DNA from: an uncultured Pseudomonadota bacterium
GTDB lineage: Bacteria > Pseudomonadota > Gammaproteobacteria > Steroidobacterales > Steroidobacteraceae
Assembly (NCBI GenBank): GCA_903828595.1
Contig: CAIKMS010000015.1
Location: 1-64,000 of the forward strand
DNA length: 64,000 bases
Direction: 5' to 3'
Part shown: positions 18,694-27,918 of the stretch, in pieces
Layout of the letters: the number at the start of each line of letters is the position of its first letter
Numbering within the stretch: the first letter of the stretch is position 1
Translations under genes and position numbers: made by a program
The notes under the pieces: model-generated
What the model was told of the DNA's origin: nothing
The model's database searches: none
Seen by the model: the letters and a program-made list of their open reading frames with translations, nothing else

Positions 18694-19170
18694 TTATAGG
18701 GCGCTTAGCGTTGTCTCATCGGCGATAAGGTTTTCTAAAAACTCAAAGTCCGGAACCACGGGCGTTTCGTTCACCATTCGTAACCCGCAAAGCACCGGCG
18801 AGTCGGAAGATTGGGCCCGTCGTGGATCCGCTTTGACCACCTCTTCGGTCAGCCGGACTAGCTGTGGGAAACCCTGGGTAATAATGCCAAAGGCACCGGC
18901 CGTCAGACGATCCGTCAGGCCTCGTAACACCACGATGCGCGTTCGCCCCGTGATGGAGGGCAACTGAGCTCCCATAGTGGCCTCGAAAGAAATCACCGGG
19001 ATAGCGCGACCGCTCCAGTTAATGGTGCCCAGGTACCAAACCGGCGCACCGTGCATCACCGCCGGCTCAACCCAGGCTAGTACTTCAGCTACGCAGGACC
19101 GCGGCACCAGCAATCGCTCATCCCTTACAGGAATTAACAAACCGTAGAGATCTTCAATTAATTCAGTCAT
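18694..19170 (-). CDS. chpC: CheW-like adaptor protein ChpC
   Basis: Coupling protein of the type IV pilus chemosensory pathway. The 158 residues form a single CheW domain (YGLLIPVRDERLLVPRSCVAEVL, WSGRAIPVISFE, AFGIITQG). It is the last gene of the Pil-Chp cluster and its ATG overlaps the chpA stop as ATGA, so it is translationally coupled. Placement after chpA favours ChpC over a second PilI. Confidence 0.85.
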   Translation of the reverse strand: MTELIEDLYGLLIPVRDERLLVPRSCVAEVLAWVEPAVMHGAPVWYLGTINWSGRAIPVISFEATMGAQLPSITGRTRIVVLRGLTDRLTAGAFGIITQGFPQLVRLTEEVVKADPRRAQSSDSPVLCGLRMVNETPVVPDFEFLENLIADETTLSAL

Positions 19171-22100
19171 TGAGCCTCCCGATGGCGACGAACGAGAGGC
19201 TCAATGGCGTCAAGCAGTTCATTTTCTTGATAGGGTTTGCCGAGATAATCATCCACGCCCAACGCAATGGCATGCGCGCGATGCTTCTCTCCAGACCTTG
19301 AAGTGATCATCACAATGGGAACTTTAGCTAAGCGCGGATCACCACGTACCTGAGAGGCAACTTCGTAGCCGTCCATGCGTGGCATTTCAATATCCAACAG
19401 AATGATATCCGGCAGGTGCTCCTGCAGGATCGCCATGGCATCGATGCCGTCTTTAGCGGTCATCACTCGCATACCATTGCGTTCTAACAAACGCTGCGTG
19501 ACTCGTCGGACCGTGATCGAGTCATCAACCACCAGAGCGAAAGTCCGTCGATCAACTTGATCGGCGGCATTGTCGCTGGTAAATCTTGATCGCAGATCGC
19601 CTCTAACCAGAGTCCCGATATCCAAGATAATAACGACTCGACCGTCACCCAGAATGGTCGCTCCGGAGATGCCACGAATACTACTGATTTGAGGGCCCAC
19701 AGACTTAACGACAATTTCACGGCTACCCAGTAACTCATCGGTTACCAGCGCTGTAGAACTCTCACCGGCACGCACCAAAACCACCGGGATCTGTACATCA
19801 GCCTCCGGCAACTGCGAGGAAGGACCTCCGACAAAAGCACCCAGGTGCTGAAAGCGATATCGCTGCCCGGCATACTCAAAACTGGCCTGATCATCCGCCA
19901 GATGCGCTAAGACCTCTTGTTTAGGCAGGCGAACAACGCCTTCAACCGTAGGCAAAGGCAACGCATAGACTTCCACACCAATCCGCACAATCAGTGCCTG
20001 GCTGATCGCCAGTGTGAACGGCAGGCGAATCGTAAACTGCGTACCACCGCCTGGCTGCGTTTCGATATGTAAGGCACCGCCCAGCTTTTTAATTTCGTTG
20101 GCCACGACATCCATGCCAACACCACGACCGGCCACCTGAGTAATGGCCGCTGCCGTGCTAAACCCTGGCTCAAGCACGAACCGAACCAGATCCTCGTCAG
20201 CGATCGAGCGTCGCGGATCGAGCATGCCTAAGGAGATGGCCTTGTCACGGATGGCCTTTAAATTCATGCCCGCGCCATCGTCTTTAACCACGATGACAAC
20301 TTCGGAGCCCTCACGGCGCAGCGCCATCTCAACGCGACCCGCTTCGGGCTTACCTAGTTGACGACGCAGCTCTGGAGTTTCAATGCCGTGCACCACGGCA
20401 TTACGCAACAAATGCTCAAAGGGTGGCAGCATGCGTTCTAATACTTGCCGGTCTAGTTCACCGCTGGCACCAGAAAACAGCAATTCAGCTTGCTTGCCGC
20501 TCTCGCTGGCAACCTGACGCACCACACGAATCAGCCTCTGAGCGTGCCGCTGAAAAGGAACCATGCGAGTACGCATGAGCCCATTTTGCAAATCGGTCAC
20601 CAATCGTGCCTGCTGCATCAATAGCGTTTGCGCATCACGCGACTGAGACTCCAGCAAAGACTGCACGCTCTCCACGTCGCTCACACACTCAGCGAGCGCG
20701 CGTGAATACTGTTGTAAAGACGAATACCGATCCAACTCTAGAGGATCAAACCCAGGATGGGCCGCCGCTTGGCCTTCATGCTTATTGAGAATCTGCGCTT
20801 CAGTCTCTGACTCGAGCTTGCGCATCTGATCTTTCAGACGCAGCACGACTCGACCCAACTCACCTAAGTTCGATTCAACCGATGAAAACTGCTGCTCTAA
20901 GCGCGCGCGGAATATACTGACTTCGCCCGCTGAATTGAGCATGTCATCCAGCAACTCAGCATCAACGCGCGCCAGGACCTCACGATCGGCGCTGGCTGCA
21001 GCGGCTTCCCGACCCGGAGGCAGTGCGGCCGGCTTGGCCTCAACCGCCCCACCTTCTGGCACCAGGCGCGGTATTTCAGTCGTCGGCGCCGGTTCAACAG
21101 GACGCGCGAAAGGCACTCCCGGACCGCTTGCCTCAATATCCGTAACAACCGGCAAGGCCGAAACATCTGCCGCAGTCACGCTAGCACCTGCGAGCATCAC
21201 CGGCATACCGGTTAACACATCGGAACTCAGCGGCGGCTGACCGGGATCAAGCCTCCCCTCAGGCGTCGCCTGCTCGGCGAAAGATCGTAATCTGTTAATC
21301 AGCGCATGAGCAGGCGCTACAGCTTTGCTCTGGTTGATTTGCTCACGCATGACATGCAAGGCATCCAGGCCCTCCTGCATGACATCCATGACCTGCGGCT
21401 GAGGAAGAAACTCTGCGCCCGCTACTCGAACCAGTAACGACTCAAATTCATGCGCCAGATCACCCATCGCTATGACGCCTGCCATGCGCGCGCCACCTTT
21501 GAGCGTGTGCAATACCCGCGCCAGACCCATCAGATGATTCTGATCGTTGGGATGCGCGCGCAACTGGCCCAGCGACGCATCGGCGGCCTCCAGAAGTTCG
21601 GTAGCCTCCTCGGAAAATATAGCCGCGATCTCAGGATCGTATTCAGGCTCGGTCGGCTCCTGCGCGGGGTCTGTCAACTCAGCCGACTCTGAGGCCGAAT
21701 CAGCCGCGAGGTTGATCGGCAAACTGGCGGCCGTTTCTGCGGAATGCGGCGAGGTTGACTCTGTCGGCTGCATCAAAATATTCGGCGCGAGCATTTCACC
21801 GGTCGCTGACAGAAGATCGTCACTTGCGCCGGCTTCTTCTCGTGGTGATAAACCACGAGAGTTGATCTCGCGATCGGCGTCCTGCTCCAGCCACTTGAGC
21901 CGCAGCAACAGATCTGCCTGAGAAGCAAAAAACGTCGACTCTTCACTGAGATGATCGGCCACGAACTCCATGGCTTTTGAGGCGTCGGCTAAGACGCGGC
22001 GCCCGGCCTCGGGCATCCCCAACTGGTGGTCGTATAACTTGCGAATGTAGTCGTTCAACGGCACCGCTATTTTGATGCCTTGACGGGCTTCGGCCATCTT

Positions 22101-24893
22101 TGAGGCACCAGCCAGCGTATGGCTGGAGCGGTGCAGCGCATCGGTGACCGTATACGGTGGGAACCGGCCTTCGCAGTCTAGAAGGAAACTTCCAATAGTC
22201 GCCAAGTGCCCAGTAACTTCTTTGCGATAGATTTCGCGCAGCACAGGATCGTCAGGAGCTTGTACCGGCGAAGATGGCTGAGCCATCTGATCGGGAGCAA
22301 ATTGGCGCAGATTATCCGGTGACGCGGGTGGTGGCGGCACGCGATCAAATCCATCGGCGGCCGGCTCGGCCGCAGGATCGATCACCGCGCGGAAAAATCG
22401 ACGTTGCTCACCTTCAGCGCTAAGCCGTACGGGTAGCTGGTCATCGTCGGCAATAAGAGCATCCGGATCGATCATGGATACCGGCTCTACCGCCTCCGGC
22501 AGCGGTGCAGGCTCTGTACCCACGATCGGCGGCTCAAGATCGGACTGTCGGGTATCTTCGGTCTGGGCACTATCATCCGGCAGCTCTACATCTAACCCCT
22601 GCGCGCAAGCATCGATACGCTCGGAAAGGTCAACGAGGTTTAGCCCAGAGGGTAGTCCAGTCTCTAATTGGTCCACCAAACGCGGCAGCGCGCCGATAGC
22701 GGCCGCCATCACATCCATCATGTTGGTGGTTCGTCGCAGGGTGCCGTTGATAACCCGGTTTAACAGGGCTTCAACCGACCAGGTGAACTCACCAATGGTC
22801 CTGGCGCCTATCATTCTTCCGCTGCCCTTGAGGGTATGGAACGAGCGACGCAGTCGGGTCAGAGCATCCGCATCCTCGGGGTTGGCCGACCAAGCCGGGA
22901 AGGCCGATTGAATACGCGCGATTTCCTCGCGCGCTTCTTCCACGAACAAACTCACCAACTCGGGATCTAGATTGTCGCGCTCTGCCAGCACGGCATTCGC
23001 CGACGCTGTCGCTGTGGCCAGCACCGAACCCATTCGGCTAGCGGCGGCAGAGGTTGCCGGACTAACAGGAGTAGCTTCGGGGATAACCGCAGTGGCGGCC
23101 GGTGGGGTGATAACCTGCGTCCCGGTTCCCTGGCCGTGAACCCACGTCTCGCTGCCTAGAGTGACCTCCGGCTGCGCGGTCGGCGGTAACGCCGCGGGCT
23201 CGACGATAACGGGCGCACCCAGTGCGCGCAAACACATTTCCGCATTTTCCAACATGTACCACGGGTCTGCACGGCCGCTCTGCAGCGTCTCCATGTAGTA
23301 CTCCAGTGAGACAATAGCGTCGGCCAGGCGATCAAGACGTGATGCGGCATTGGGGCCATTAGCGGGCAAAAACTCGGCTATGTGTTTGCCTATATTCGCA
23401 ACGATATCCACAGCCTGCGGCTTGCTCAACATCAGCAAACCCGCCTGCACGCCACGCAACAAACCCGCGACTTGTTCCGGACCTGAGCCCGCAGTTGTTT
23501 CTGTTATCGCTGCAGTGATGATCTCTTTAACCCGCGACAGGTTGACCATACACTCACGCAGCACCGCGTCTCTAACCAGACGGAACTCTCCATCCTCGAA
23601 GACCTCCATCGGCAACCCGGCCTGCTCCGGCCGAATCATACGAACCAGTTGAGCATCAAGATTGTCTTCGACGCTAATCAAGTTGGCAGCGATCTCTACA
23701 AGAACCGCCTGATCGGCTACTAATTGGCCAGACACGATGTCTGCTAAACGCGCTGCCTGCGCTTGGATTTTCTGCCGCAACTCGCCCAGGCCGAGCACTC
23801 CCAGCGTGTCGCTGATCTTGCGCAGCATTTCTAACTGGGTGGCGAGGTCATCAACCTGCAGACCACCCTTACGTACGAAAATATCCAACACATCTTTAAC
23901 GCGGCCAAGATCTTCTTTGATTGCCTCAGCCACCGTGTGCATCAGCTTCACGGAAGGCGCGGAAAGGCTTTCCCGCTCTAACTCAACTTGATCAGAGACG
24001 GGAAGCAACTCCTGCAGCTTGAACGATGCGCGGACCGCATTGAGGCGCGGGCCGTTGGATTTTGCTCGGGAAATGTAATACAGAATATTGTTGATCAGTT
24101 CTAAGGGCGCGGTTTCTGCGTATACCGTTTCACCCTCTTCAAATAATCGCTTCAGCTCACGGTCTGTCTGCCCCATTAGACGTTTAACGCTGGAACCGTT
24201 CTCGATCCCACCATCTAACAACGCCTCAATGAAAGCACCAACCACCCACCAAAGCTGAAATACCGACTGATGAGTCGCGATGTGCTCAATACGCTCGGCT
24301 ACGGTGGCCAGGACTTGCAGATGTTTAGTGGGCGATTCATTGCGCAAATATCCAAGCAAGCCCACCTGATAACGCGGCCGCAGTCTTCGTGCCCAAGCAG
24401 AAACACTTAAAGTTGGCTCTCCCGGAGCCAAAGGAGTGGGCTCTGCCTGCCGATCCGAACTCAGGTTCAACAGCAGCAACGTACCTTCGGACAGCAACGG
24501 CGAGACGCGCACGGCGCGCAGATCGTTGAGCAAGGGCAATAGGATCAGCGCCAGATCGCGCCCACCACCGACAACCCGGTCGAGATACGCTGGCAGTTGC
24601 ACCATCGCCCGCATCAACGCCTCAATGCCTTCAGGGTTGGTTTTACCCTCGGTAGCGCCTTCTTGCAGATAGCGCGCCACATACTCCATCTCTTCGGCTA
24701 ACAGTGCCGCCCCATCGACCTCTACTACGCGAAGAACCCCGCGAATTTCATGCAATCGTTCCGCACAAATGGCGAATGACGCTGCATCATCAGCCCGTTC
24801 CGCGCCACGCTCCAGCGCCGCCCGTGCCGACTCTAACGTCACGGCTAGTTCCGCCGAAACAATTTGCAGAGTTTGCTGGGCCACCGTCGTCAC
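19167..24893 (-). CDS. chpA: Hybrid chemotaxis histidine kinase of the Pil-Chp system
   Basis: CheA-type kinase that controls type IV pilus extension, retraction and surface sensing. Order in 1,908 residues: an N-terminal FimL/HPt-like region without a clear phosphorylatable His; HPt domains with HTLKGS near 685, HTLAGAS near 923 and HTLKGG near 1128; a dimerisation segment; an HATPase domain about 1490-1610 (NAVVHGIE, DDGAGM, GRGVGMDVV); a CheW domain about 1625-1760; and a C-terminal receiver about 1780-1905 with the phospho-acceptor in LLDIEMP. It is shorter than the roughly 2,470-residue Pseudomonas protein. The GTG start lies four bases after the pilJ stop. Confidence 0.95.
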   Translation of the reverse strand: MTTVAQQTLQIVSAELAVTLESARAALERGAERADDAASFAICAERLHEIRGVLRVVEVDGAALLAEEMEYVARYLQEGATEGKTNPEGIEALMRAMVQLPAYLDRVVGGGRDLALILLPLLNDLRAVRVSPLLSEGTLLLLNLSSDRQAEPTPLAPGEPTLSVSAWARRLRPRYQVGLLGYLRNESPTKHLQVLATVAERIEHIATHQSVFQLWWVVGAFIEALLDGGIENGSSVKRLMGQTDRELKRLFEEGETVYAETAPLELINNILYYISRAKSNGPRLNAVRASFKLQELLPVSDQVELERESLSAPSVKLMHTVAEAIKEDLGRVKDVLDIFVRKGGLQVDDLATQLEMLRKISDTLGVLGLGELRQKIQAQAARLADIVSGQLVADQAVLVEIAANLISVEDNLDAQLVRMIRPEQAGLPMEVFEDGEFRLVRDAVLRECMVNLSRVKEIITAAITETTAGSGPEQVAGLLRGVQAGLLMLSKPQAVDIVANIGKHIAEFLPANGPNAASRLDRLADAIVSLEYYMETLQSGRADPWYMLENAEMCLRALGAPVIVEPAALPPTAQPEVTLGSETWVHGQGTGTQVITPPAATAVIPEATPVSPATSAAASRMGSVLATATASANAVLAERDNLDPELVSLFVEEAREEIARIQSAFPAWSANPEDADALTRLRRSFHTLKGSGRMIGARTIGEFTWSVEALLNRVINGTLRRTTNMMDVMAAAIGALPRLVDQLETGLPSGLNLVDLSERIDACAQGLDVELPDDSAQTEDTRQSDLEPPIVGTEPAPLPEAVEPVSMIDPDALIADDDQLPVRLSAEGEQRRFFRAVIDPAAEPAADGFDRVPPPPASPDNLRQFAPDQMAQPSSPVQAPDDPVLREIYRKEVTGHLATIGSFLLDCEGRFPPYTVTDALHRSSHTLAGASKMAEARQGIKIAVPLNDYIRKLYDHQLGMPEAGRRVLADASKAMEFVADHLSEESTFFASQADLLLRLKWLEQDADREINSRGLSPREEAGASDDLLSATGEMLAPNILMQPTESTSPHSAETAASLPINLAADSASESAELTDPAQEPTEPEYDPEIAAIFSEEATELLEAADASLGQLRAHPNDQNHLMGLARVLHTLKGGARMAGVIAMGDLAHEFESLLVRVAGAEFLPQPQVMDVMQEGLDALHVMREQINQSKAVAPAHALINRLRSFAEQATPEGRLDPGQPPLSSDVLTGMPVMLAGASVTAADVSALPVVTDIEASGPGVPFARPVEPAPTTEIPRLVPEGGAVEAKPAALPPGREAAAASADREVLARVDAELLDDMLNSAGEVSIFRARLEQQFSSVESNLGELGRVVLRLKDQMRKLESETEAQILNKHEGQAAAHPGFDPLELDRYSSLQQYSRALAECVSDVESVQSLLESQSRDAQTLLMQQARLVTDLQNGLMRTRMVPFQRHAQRLIRVVRQVASESGKQAELLFSGASGELDRQVLERMLPPFEHLLRNAVVHGIETPELRRQLGKPEAGRVEMALRREGSEVVIVVKDDGAGMNLKAIRDKAISLGMLDPRRSIADEDLVRFVLEPGFSTAAAITQVAGRGVGMDVVANEIKKLGGALHIETQPGGGTQFTIRLPFTLAISQALIVRIGVEVYALPLPTVEGVVRLPKQEVLAHLADDQASFEYAGQRYRFQHLGAFVGGPSSQLPEADVQIPVVLVRAGESSTALVTDELLGSREIVVKSVGPQISSIRGISGATILGDGRVVIILDIGTLVRGDLRSRFTSDNAADQVDRRTFALVVDDSITVRRVTQRLLERNGMRVMTAKDGIDAMAILQEHLPDIILLDIEMPRMDGYEVASQVRGDPRLAKVPIVMITSRSGEKHRAHAIALGVDDYLGKPYQENELLDAIEPLVRRHREAQ

Positions 24894-24896
24894 GAC

Positions 24897-26237
24897 TCAG
24901 ACCCTATCGCCAGAGGAGCCATCTAGGCCATGGTCTGCGATAAACCGCGATGCTCGCAGCTCGCCAGGAACCTTTACCGCCGCCGCAGGCAACTGAAAAC
25001 CAGCAACTGAACGGCGCAACTGCGTTGATAAGTCCGATAGCTTGCCAATAGCTTGTGAGGTTGCTGTGGTGCCCTCCGCCGTTTGAGTGCTGATCTCACG
25101 CAGGACTTGCATGTTGCGTGAGATATTGGCGGAAACCAGAGCCTGGCCACGAGCACTGGCCGAGATATTCTGAACCAGGTTTGCTATCTGATTAGACACC
25201 TGCTCAATCTCACCCAAGGCAGCGCCGGCATTTTCAGCCAACATAGCACCACCCACGACATCGGTTGTACTACGCTCCATGGATACCACCGCTTCATTGG
25301 TATCTGCCTGGATCGTCCGTACTAAGACTTCAATTTGCTTGGTAGCTGCGGCGGCTCGCTCAGCCAGGCGCTGCACCTCATCTGCCACTACCGCAAAACC
25401 ACGACCAGCTTCGCCCGCCATGGATGCCTGAATGGAAGCATTCAAGGCAAGAATATTGGTCTGCTCAGCGATGTCATTGATCAACTCAACGATATTGCCA
25501 ATTTCTTGCGAACTCTCGCCCAGCCTTTTAATCCGCTTGGAAGTCTCTTGAATGGTTTCACGGATGGTGTTCATGCCGTCAATGGTACGGCGCACCGCAT
25601 CACCGCCTTTGTGAGCAACATCAACCGAGTGGCGCGCGACATCAGAGCATCGTTCAGCATTTCCGGATACCTCTTCGATAGAGGCTGCCATTTCAGCAAT
25701 GGACTCCGTAGCTGCCGATACTTGCTGCGACTGACCCGCGCTGCCCTTTGCCAAGTGGGCAGCAGCAGCCAAAGTTGATTTAGCTGCCGCATCCAGTTGA
25801 ATAGCCGAGTCATTGATGGTTGCCACCAATTTACGCATGGCTTCAACCGCATAGTTAATAGAGTCAGCAATTGCGCCGGTAATGTCTTCAGTGACTGTCG
25901 CCTGCACCGTGAGGTCACCATCAGCCAAACTGGTTAGCTCGTCCAAGAGTTTCAGAATAGCTTCTTGATTCCTCTCACTCTGTCGGGCCTGCTTGAACGC
26001 CTCAGCACGCTGTCCGGATCCACTCTTAAATTTAAGCAAAGCGGCCCACACAATAACCAACGCCAACACGACCAGACCTACGCCACCCCAGATCGCATAC
26101 TCGCGTAGACCATTTAAAAGGGAGCAGGCCAGCAAAACCAAAAGTACGGCGCATGCGCCTAATGCGCCCAGGGCTACAACCAGCAGCGACGGCAGCGCAC
26201 CTGATTCAATATCCGGCGACTGAGTCTGTTCGTTCAA
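24897..26237 (-). CDS. pilJ: PilJ-type methyl-accepting protein lacking a periplasmic domain
   Basis: Chemoreceptor of the Pil-Chp pathway. Two membrane helices (residues about 15-42 and 48-68) are joined by only about seven residues, so there is almost nothing outside the membrane. A HAMP-like region and a signalling hairpin follow, with the highly conserved tip IAEQTNILALNASIQASMAGEAGRGFAVVADEVQRLAERA near residues 258-297. Pseudomonas PilJ is about 680 residues with a large periplasmic sensor; this one is about 446. I use the TTG at 26237, eight bases after AGGAG; another TTG two codons earlier is too close to that site. Confidence 0.92.
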   Translation of the reverse strand: MNEQTQSPDIESGALPSLLVVALGALGACAVLLVLLACSLLNGLREYAIWGGVGLVVLALVIVWAALLKFKSGSGQRAEAFKQARQSERNQEAILKLLDELTSLADGDLTVQATVTEDITGAIADSINYAVEAMRKLVATINDSAIQLDAAAKSTLAAAAHLAKGSAGQSQQVSAATESIAEMAASIEEVSGNAERCSDVARHSVDVAHKGGDAVRRTIDGMNTIRETIQETSKRIKRLGESSQEIGNIVELINDIAEQTNILALNASIQASMAGEAGRGFAVVADEVQRLAERAAAATKQIEVLVRTIQADTNEAVVSMERSTTDVVGGAMLAENAGAALGEIEQVSNQIANLVQNISASARGQALVSANISRNMQVLREISTQTAEGTTATSQAIGKLSDLSTQLRRSVAGFQLPAAAVKVPGELRASRFIADHGLDGSSGDRV

Positions 26238-26265
26238 ATCCAATTCTCCTTACCGAACCGCACGC

Positions 26266-26826
26266 TCAGACGGCTGCCTGCATAAAGCTCGGGCTTTCCA
26301 CCAGAAGCTTTAAACTCATCACCGGCCAAGTTTCCGATCCACGGCGAAATGCACCTGCCAGATATCGCTCCGAGCGAATCAGCGTAGGTGGCGGCTCATT
26401 GGTGAATTCAGAATCGACAAATCGCCTGAACCCTAGCACCTCGTCAACTAGCAAACCGGCCGGAATATCCCGATGGTTTGCGACAATAATTCGCGCATTG
26501 CGAGCACTAGGTGTTGCCCCACTGCCAAGGTACTGACGCAGATCAATGATCGGCAGCAACTGGCCACGTACGTTAATCAAGCCGCGAATCCATGGTCGGG
26601 CCCCGGGCACGCGCGCAACCACTGCCGGTGCGGCAAGCACCTCTCGAGTTTCCTCGCGAGCCACTAAAAACGTATCGGCACCTAGGCGAAAAGCGACCCC
26701 TACCCATTCACGACCAGACGGACCTTGCTTGCCACCGGACGCGGCCACCCGACCCAGTCGCTCCAACTCGAGCAACAAGGCATAGGGTTGATCACGTAAC
26801 GCACGAAGTGACGAGGCTACAGTCAT
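26266..26826 (-). CDS. pilI: CheW-like adaptor protein PilI
   Basis: Links PilJ to ChpA. A single CheW domain is visible in WVGVAFRLGADTFLVAREETREVL, WIRGLINVRGQLLPIIDLRQYLG and GLLVDEVLGFRRF. The ATG at 26826 (186 residues) comes four bases after the pilH stop; the frame extends upstream but into pilH, so I did not use the earlier start. Confidence 0.92.
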   Translation of the reverse strand: MTVASSLRALRDQPYALLLELERLGRVAASGGKQGPSGREWVGVAFRLGADTFLVAREETREVLAAPAVVARVPGARPWIRGLINVRGQLLPIIDLRQYLGSGATPSARNARIIVANHRDIPAGLLVDEVLGFRRFVDSEFTNEPPPTLIRSERYLAGAFRRGSETWPVMSLKLLVESPSFMQAAV

Positions 26827-26830
26827 CCCG

Positions 26831-27196
26831 TTAACCCGCCAGAGCGGCCTGAGCCTTCTCAACCAACATTTGCGCCGGCACTGGCTTAACCAAGTAGTCA
26901 AAAGCGCCTTGGCGCATACCCCACACGCGGTCAGTAGGCTGCGACTTGCTGGTCACCATAATGACCGGTATGCCGCTGGTGGCAGGATCCTGGGCGAGGG
27001 TTCGAGTTGCCTGATAACCGTTAACCCCGGGCATCACGATATCCATGAAAATCAGATCGGGCTTGATTTCCTTCGCCAGTCGTATGCCCTCGGTGCCATC
27101 AACAGCGACAGCGGTCTGAAACCCGTGCTGCTCGAGTGCGCGCCGAATGACGTGCACATCCGTTGGTGAGTCATCAATAATCAGTATAAGTGCCAT
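26831..27196 (-). CDS. pilH: Single-domain response regulator PilH
   Basis: CheY-like receiver of 121 residues that in Pseudomonas tunes PilG signalling and pilus retraction. The acidic pocket (LIIDDSP), phospho-acceptor Asp (LIFMDIVMPG near residue 53), Thr switch (IMVTSKS) and Lys (YLVKPV near 104) are all present. Second gene of the cluster, 20 bases after pilG. Confidence 0.93.
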   Translation of the reverse strand: MALILIIDDSPTDVHVIRRALEQHGFQTAVAVDGTEGIRLAKEIKPDLIFMDIVMPGVNGYQATRTLAQDPATSGIPVIMVTSKSQPTDRVWGMRQGAFDYLVKPVPAQMLVEKAQAALAG

Positions 27197-27216
27197 GCCG
27201 ATAGACTCCGATGCGC

Positions 27217-27642
27217 CTAGGCCGCCGAGGGTGCGGCAGAAACGTGATTCTCGATCGCGCTGAGTAATTCGTCGCGCGTGAAGGGCTTGGTCAAATAATG
27301 CTCTGAGCCGACAATCCGTCCGCGGGCTCGGTCAAAAAGGCCGTCCTTAGAGGAGAGCATGATGACCGGAATCGAACGAAAAACCTTGTTGTGTTTGATC
27401 AGCGAACACGTTTGATAGCCATCCAGACGCGGCATCATGATGTCAACGAATACAATGTCTGGTTGATGGTCGGCGATCTTCGACAGAGCATCAAAGCCGT
27501 CAATAGCCGTGAACACCTCGCAGCCTTCTTTTGCCAGCAACGTTTCGGCTGTCCGGCGGATGGTCTTACTGTCATCGATAACCAGAACTTTCAGTCCGGC
27601 AAGCCGGGGTTTGGCCGTTCCCAATGTCGTTGAATTTTCCAT
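27217..27642 (-). CDS. pilG: Single-domain response regulator PilG
   Basis: CheY-like regulator that in Pseudomonas promotes pilus extension and cAMP signalling. Its 141 residues show LVIDDSKTIRR, the acceptor Asp in IVFVDIMMPRLDGYQ, VIMLSSKDG and YLTKPFTRDEL. I start at ATG 27642, nine bases after GAGGA; an ATG three codons upstream touches that site. It is the promoter-proximal gene and is divergent from gshB across a 276-base gap in which I see no other gene. Confidence 0.93.
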   Translation of the reverse strand: MENSTTLGTAKPRLAGLKVLVIDDSKTIRRTAETLLAKEGCEVFTAIDGFDALSKIADHQPDIVFVDIMMPRLDGYQTCSLIKHNKVFRSIPVIMLSSKDGLFDRARGRIVGSEHYLTKPFTRDELLSAIENHVSAAPSAA

Positions 27643-27918
27643 CACACACATTCCTCGGGGCTAGTCTCAAGCCCGAAAACCGGTTGGCGCCTTAAGGTCA
27701 CTCAACCACCTGAAACTCATAGTAGTTTTTAACATATCAGCCGCCTGATAAGCCATGACGCAAAACGAACAGCGGTCACAGTTTTTCAAAGACTGCCGTC
27801 AATCTCATCGTGCGTGCACAACCCACCGCCCAGAGTACCGGTGTACTATGACCGTGTACCCACAAGGGCCTACGCAGCGCACACTTTTGCTAAACCGTGC
27901 GACTAACGGAGACTACTA

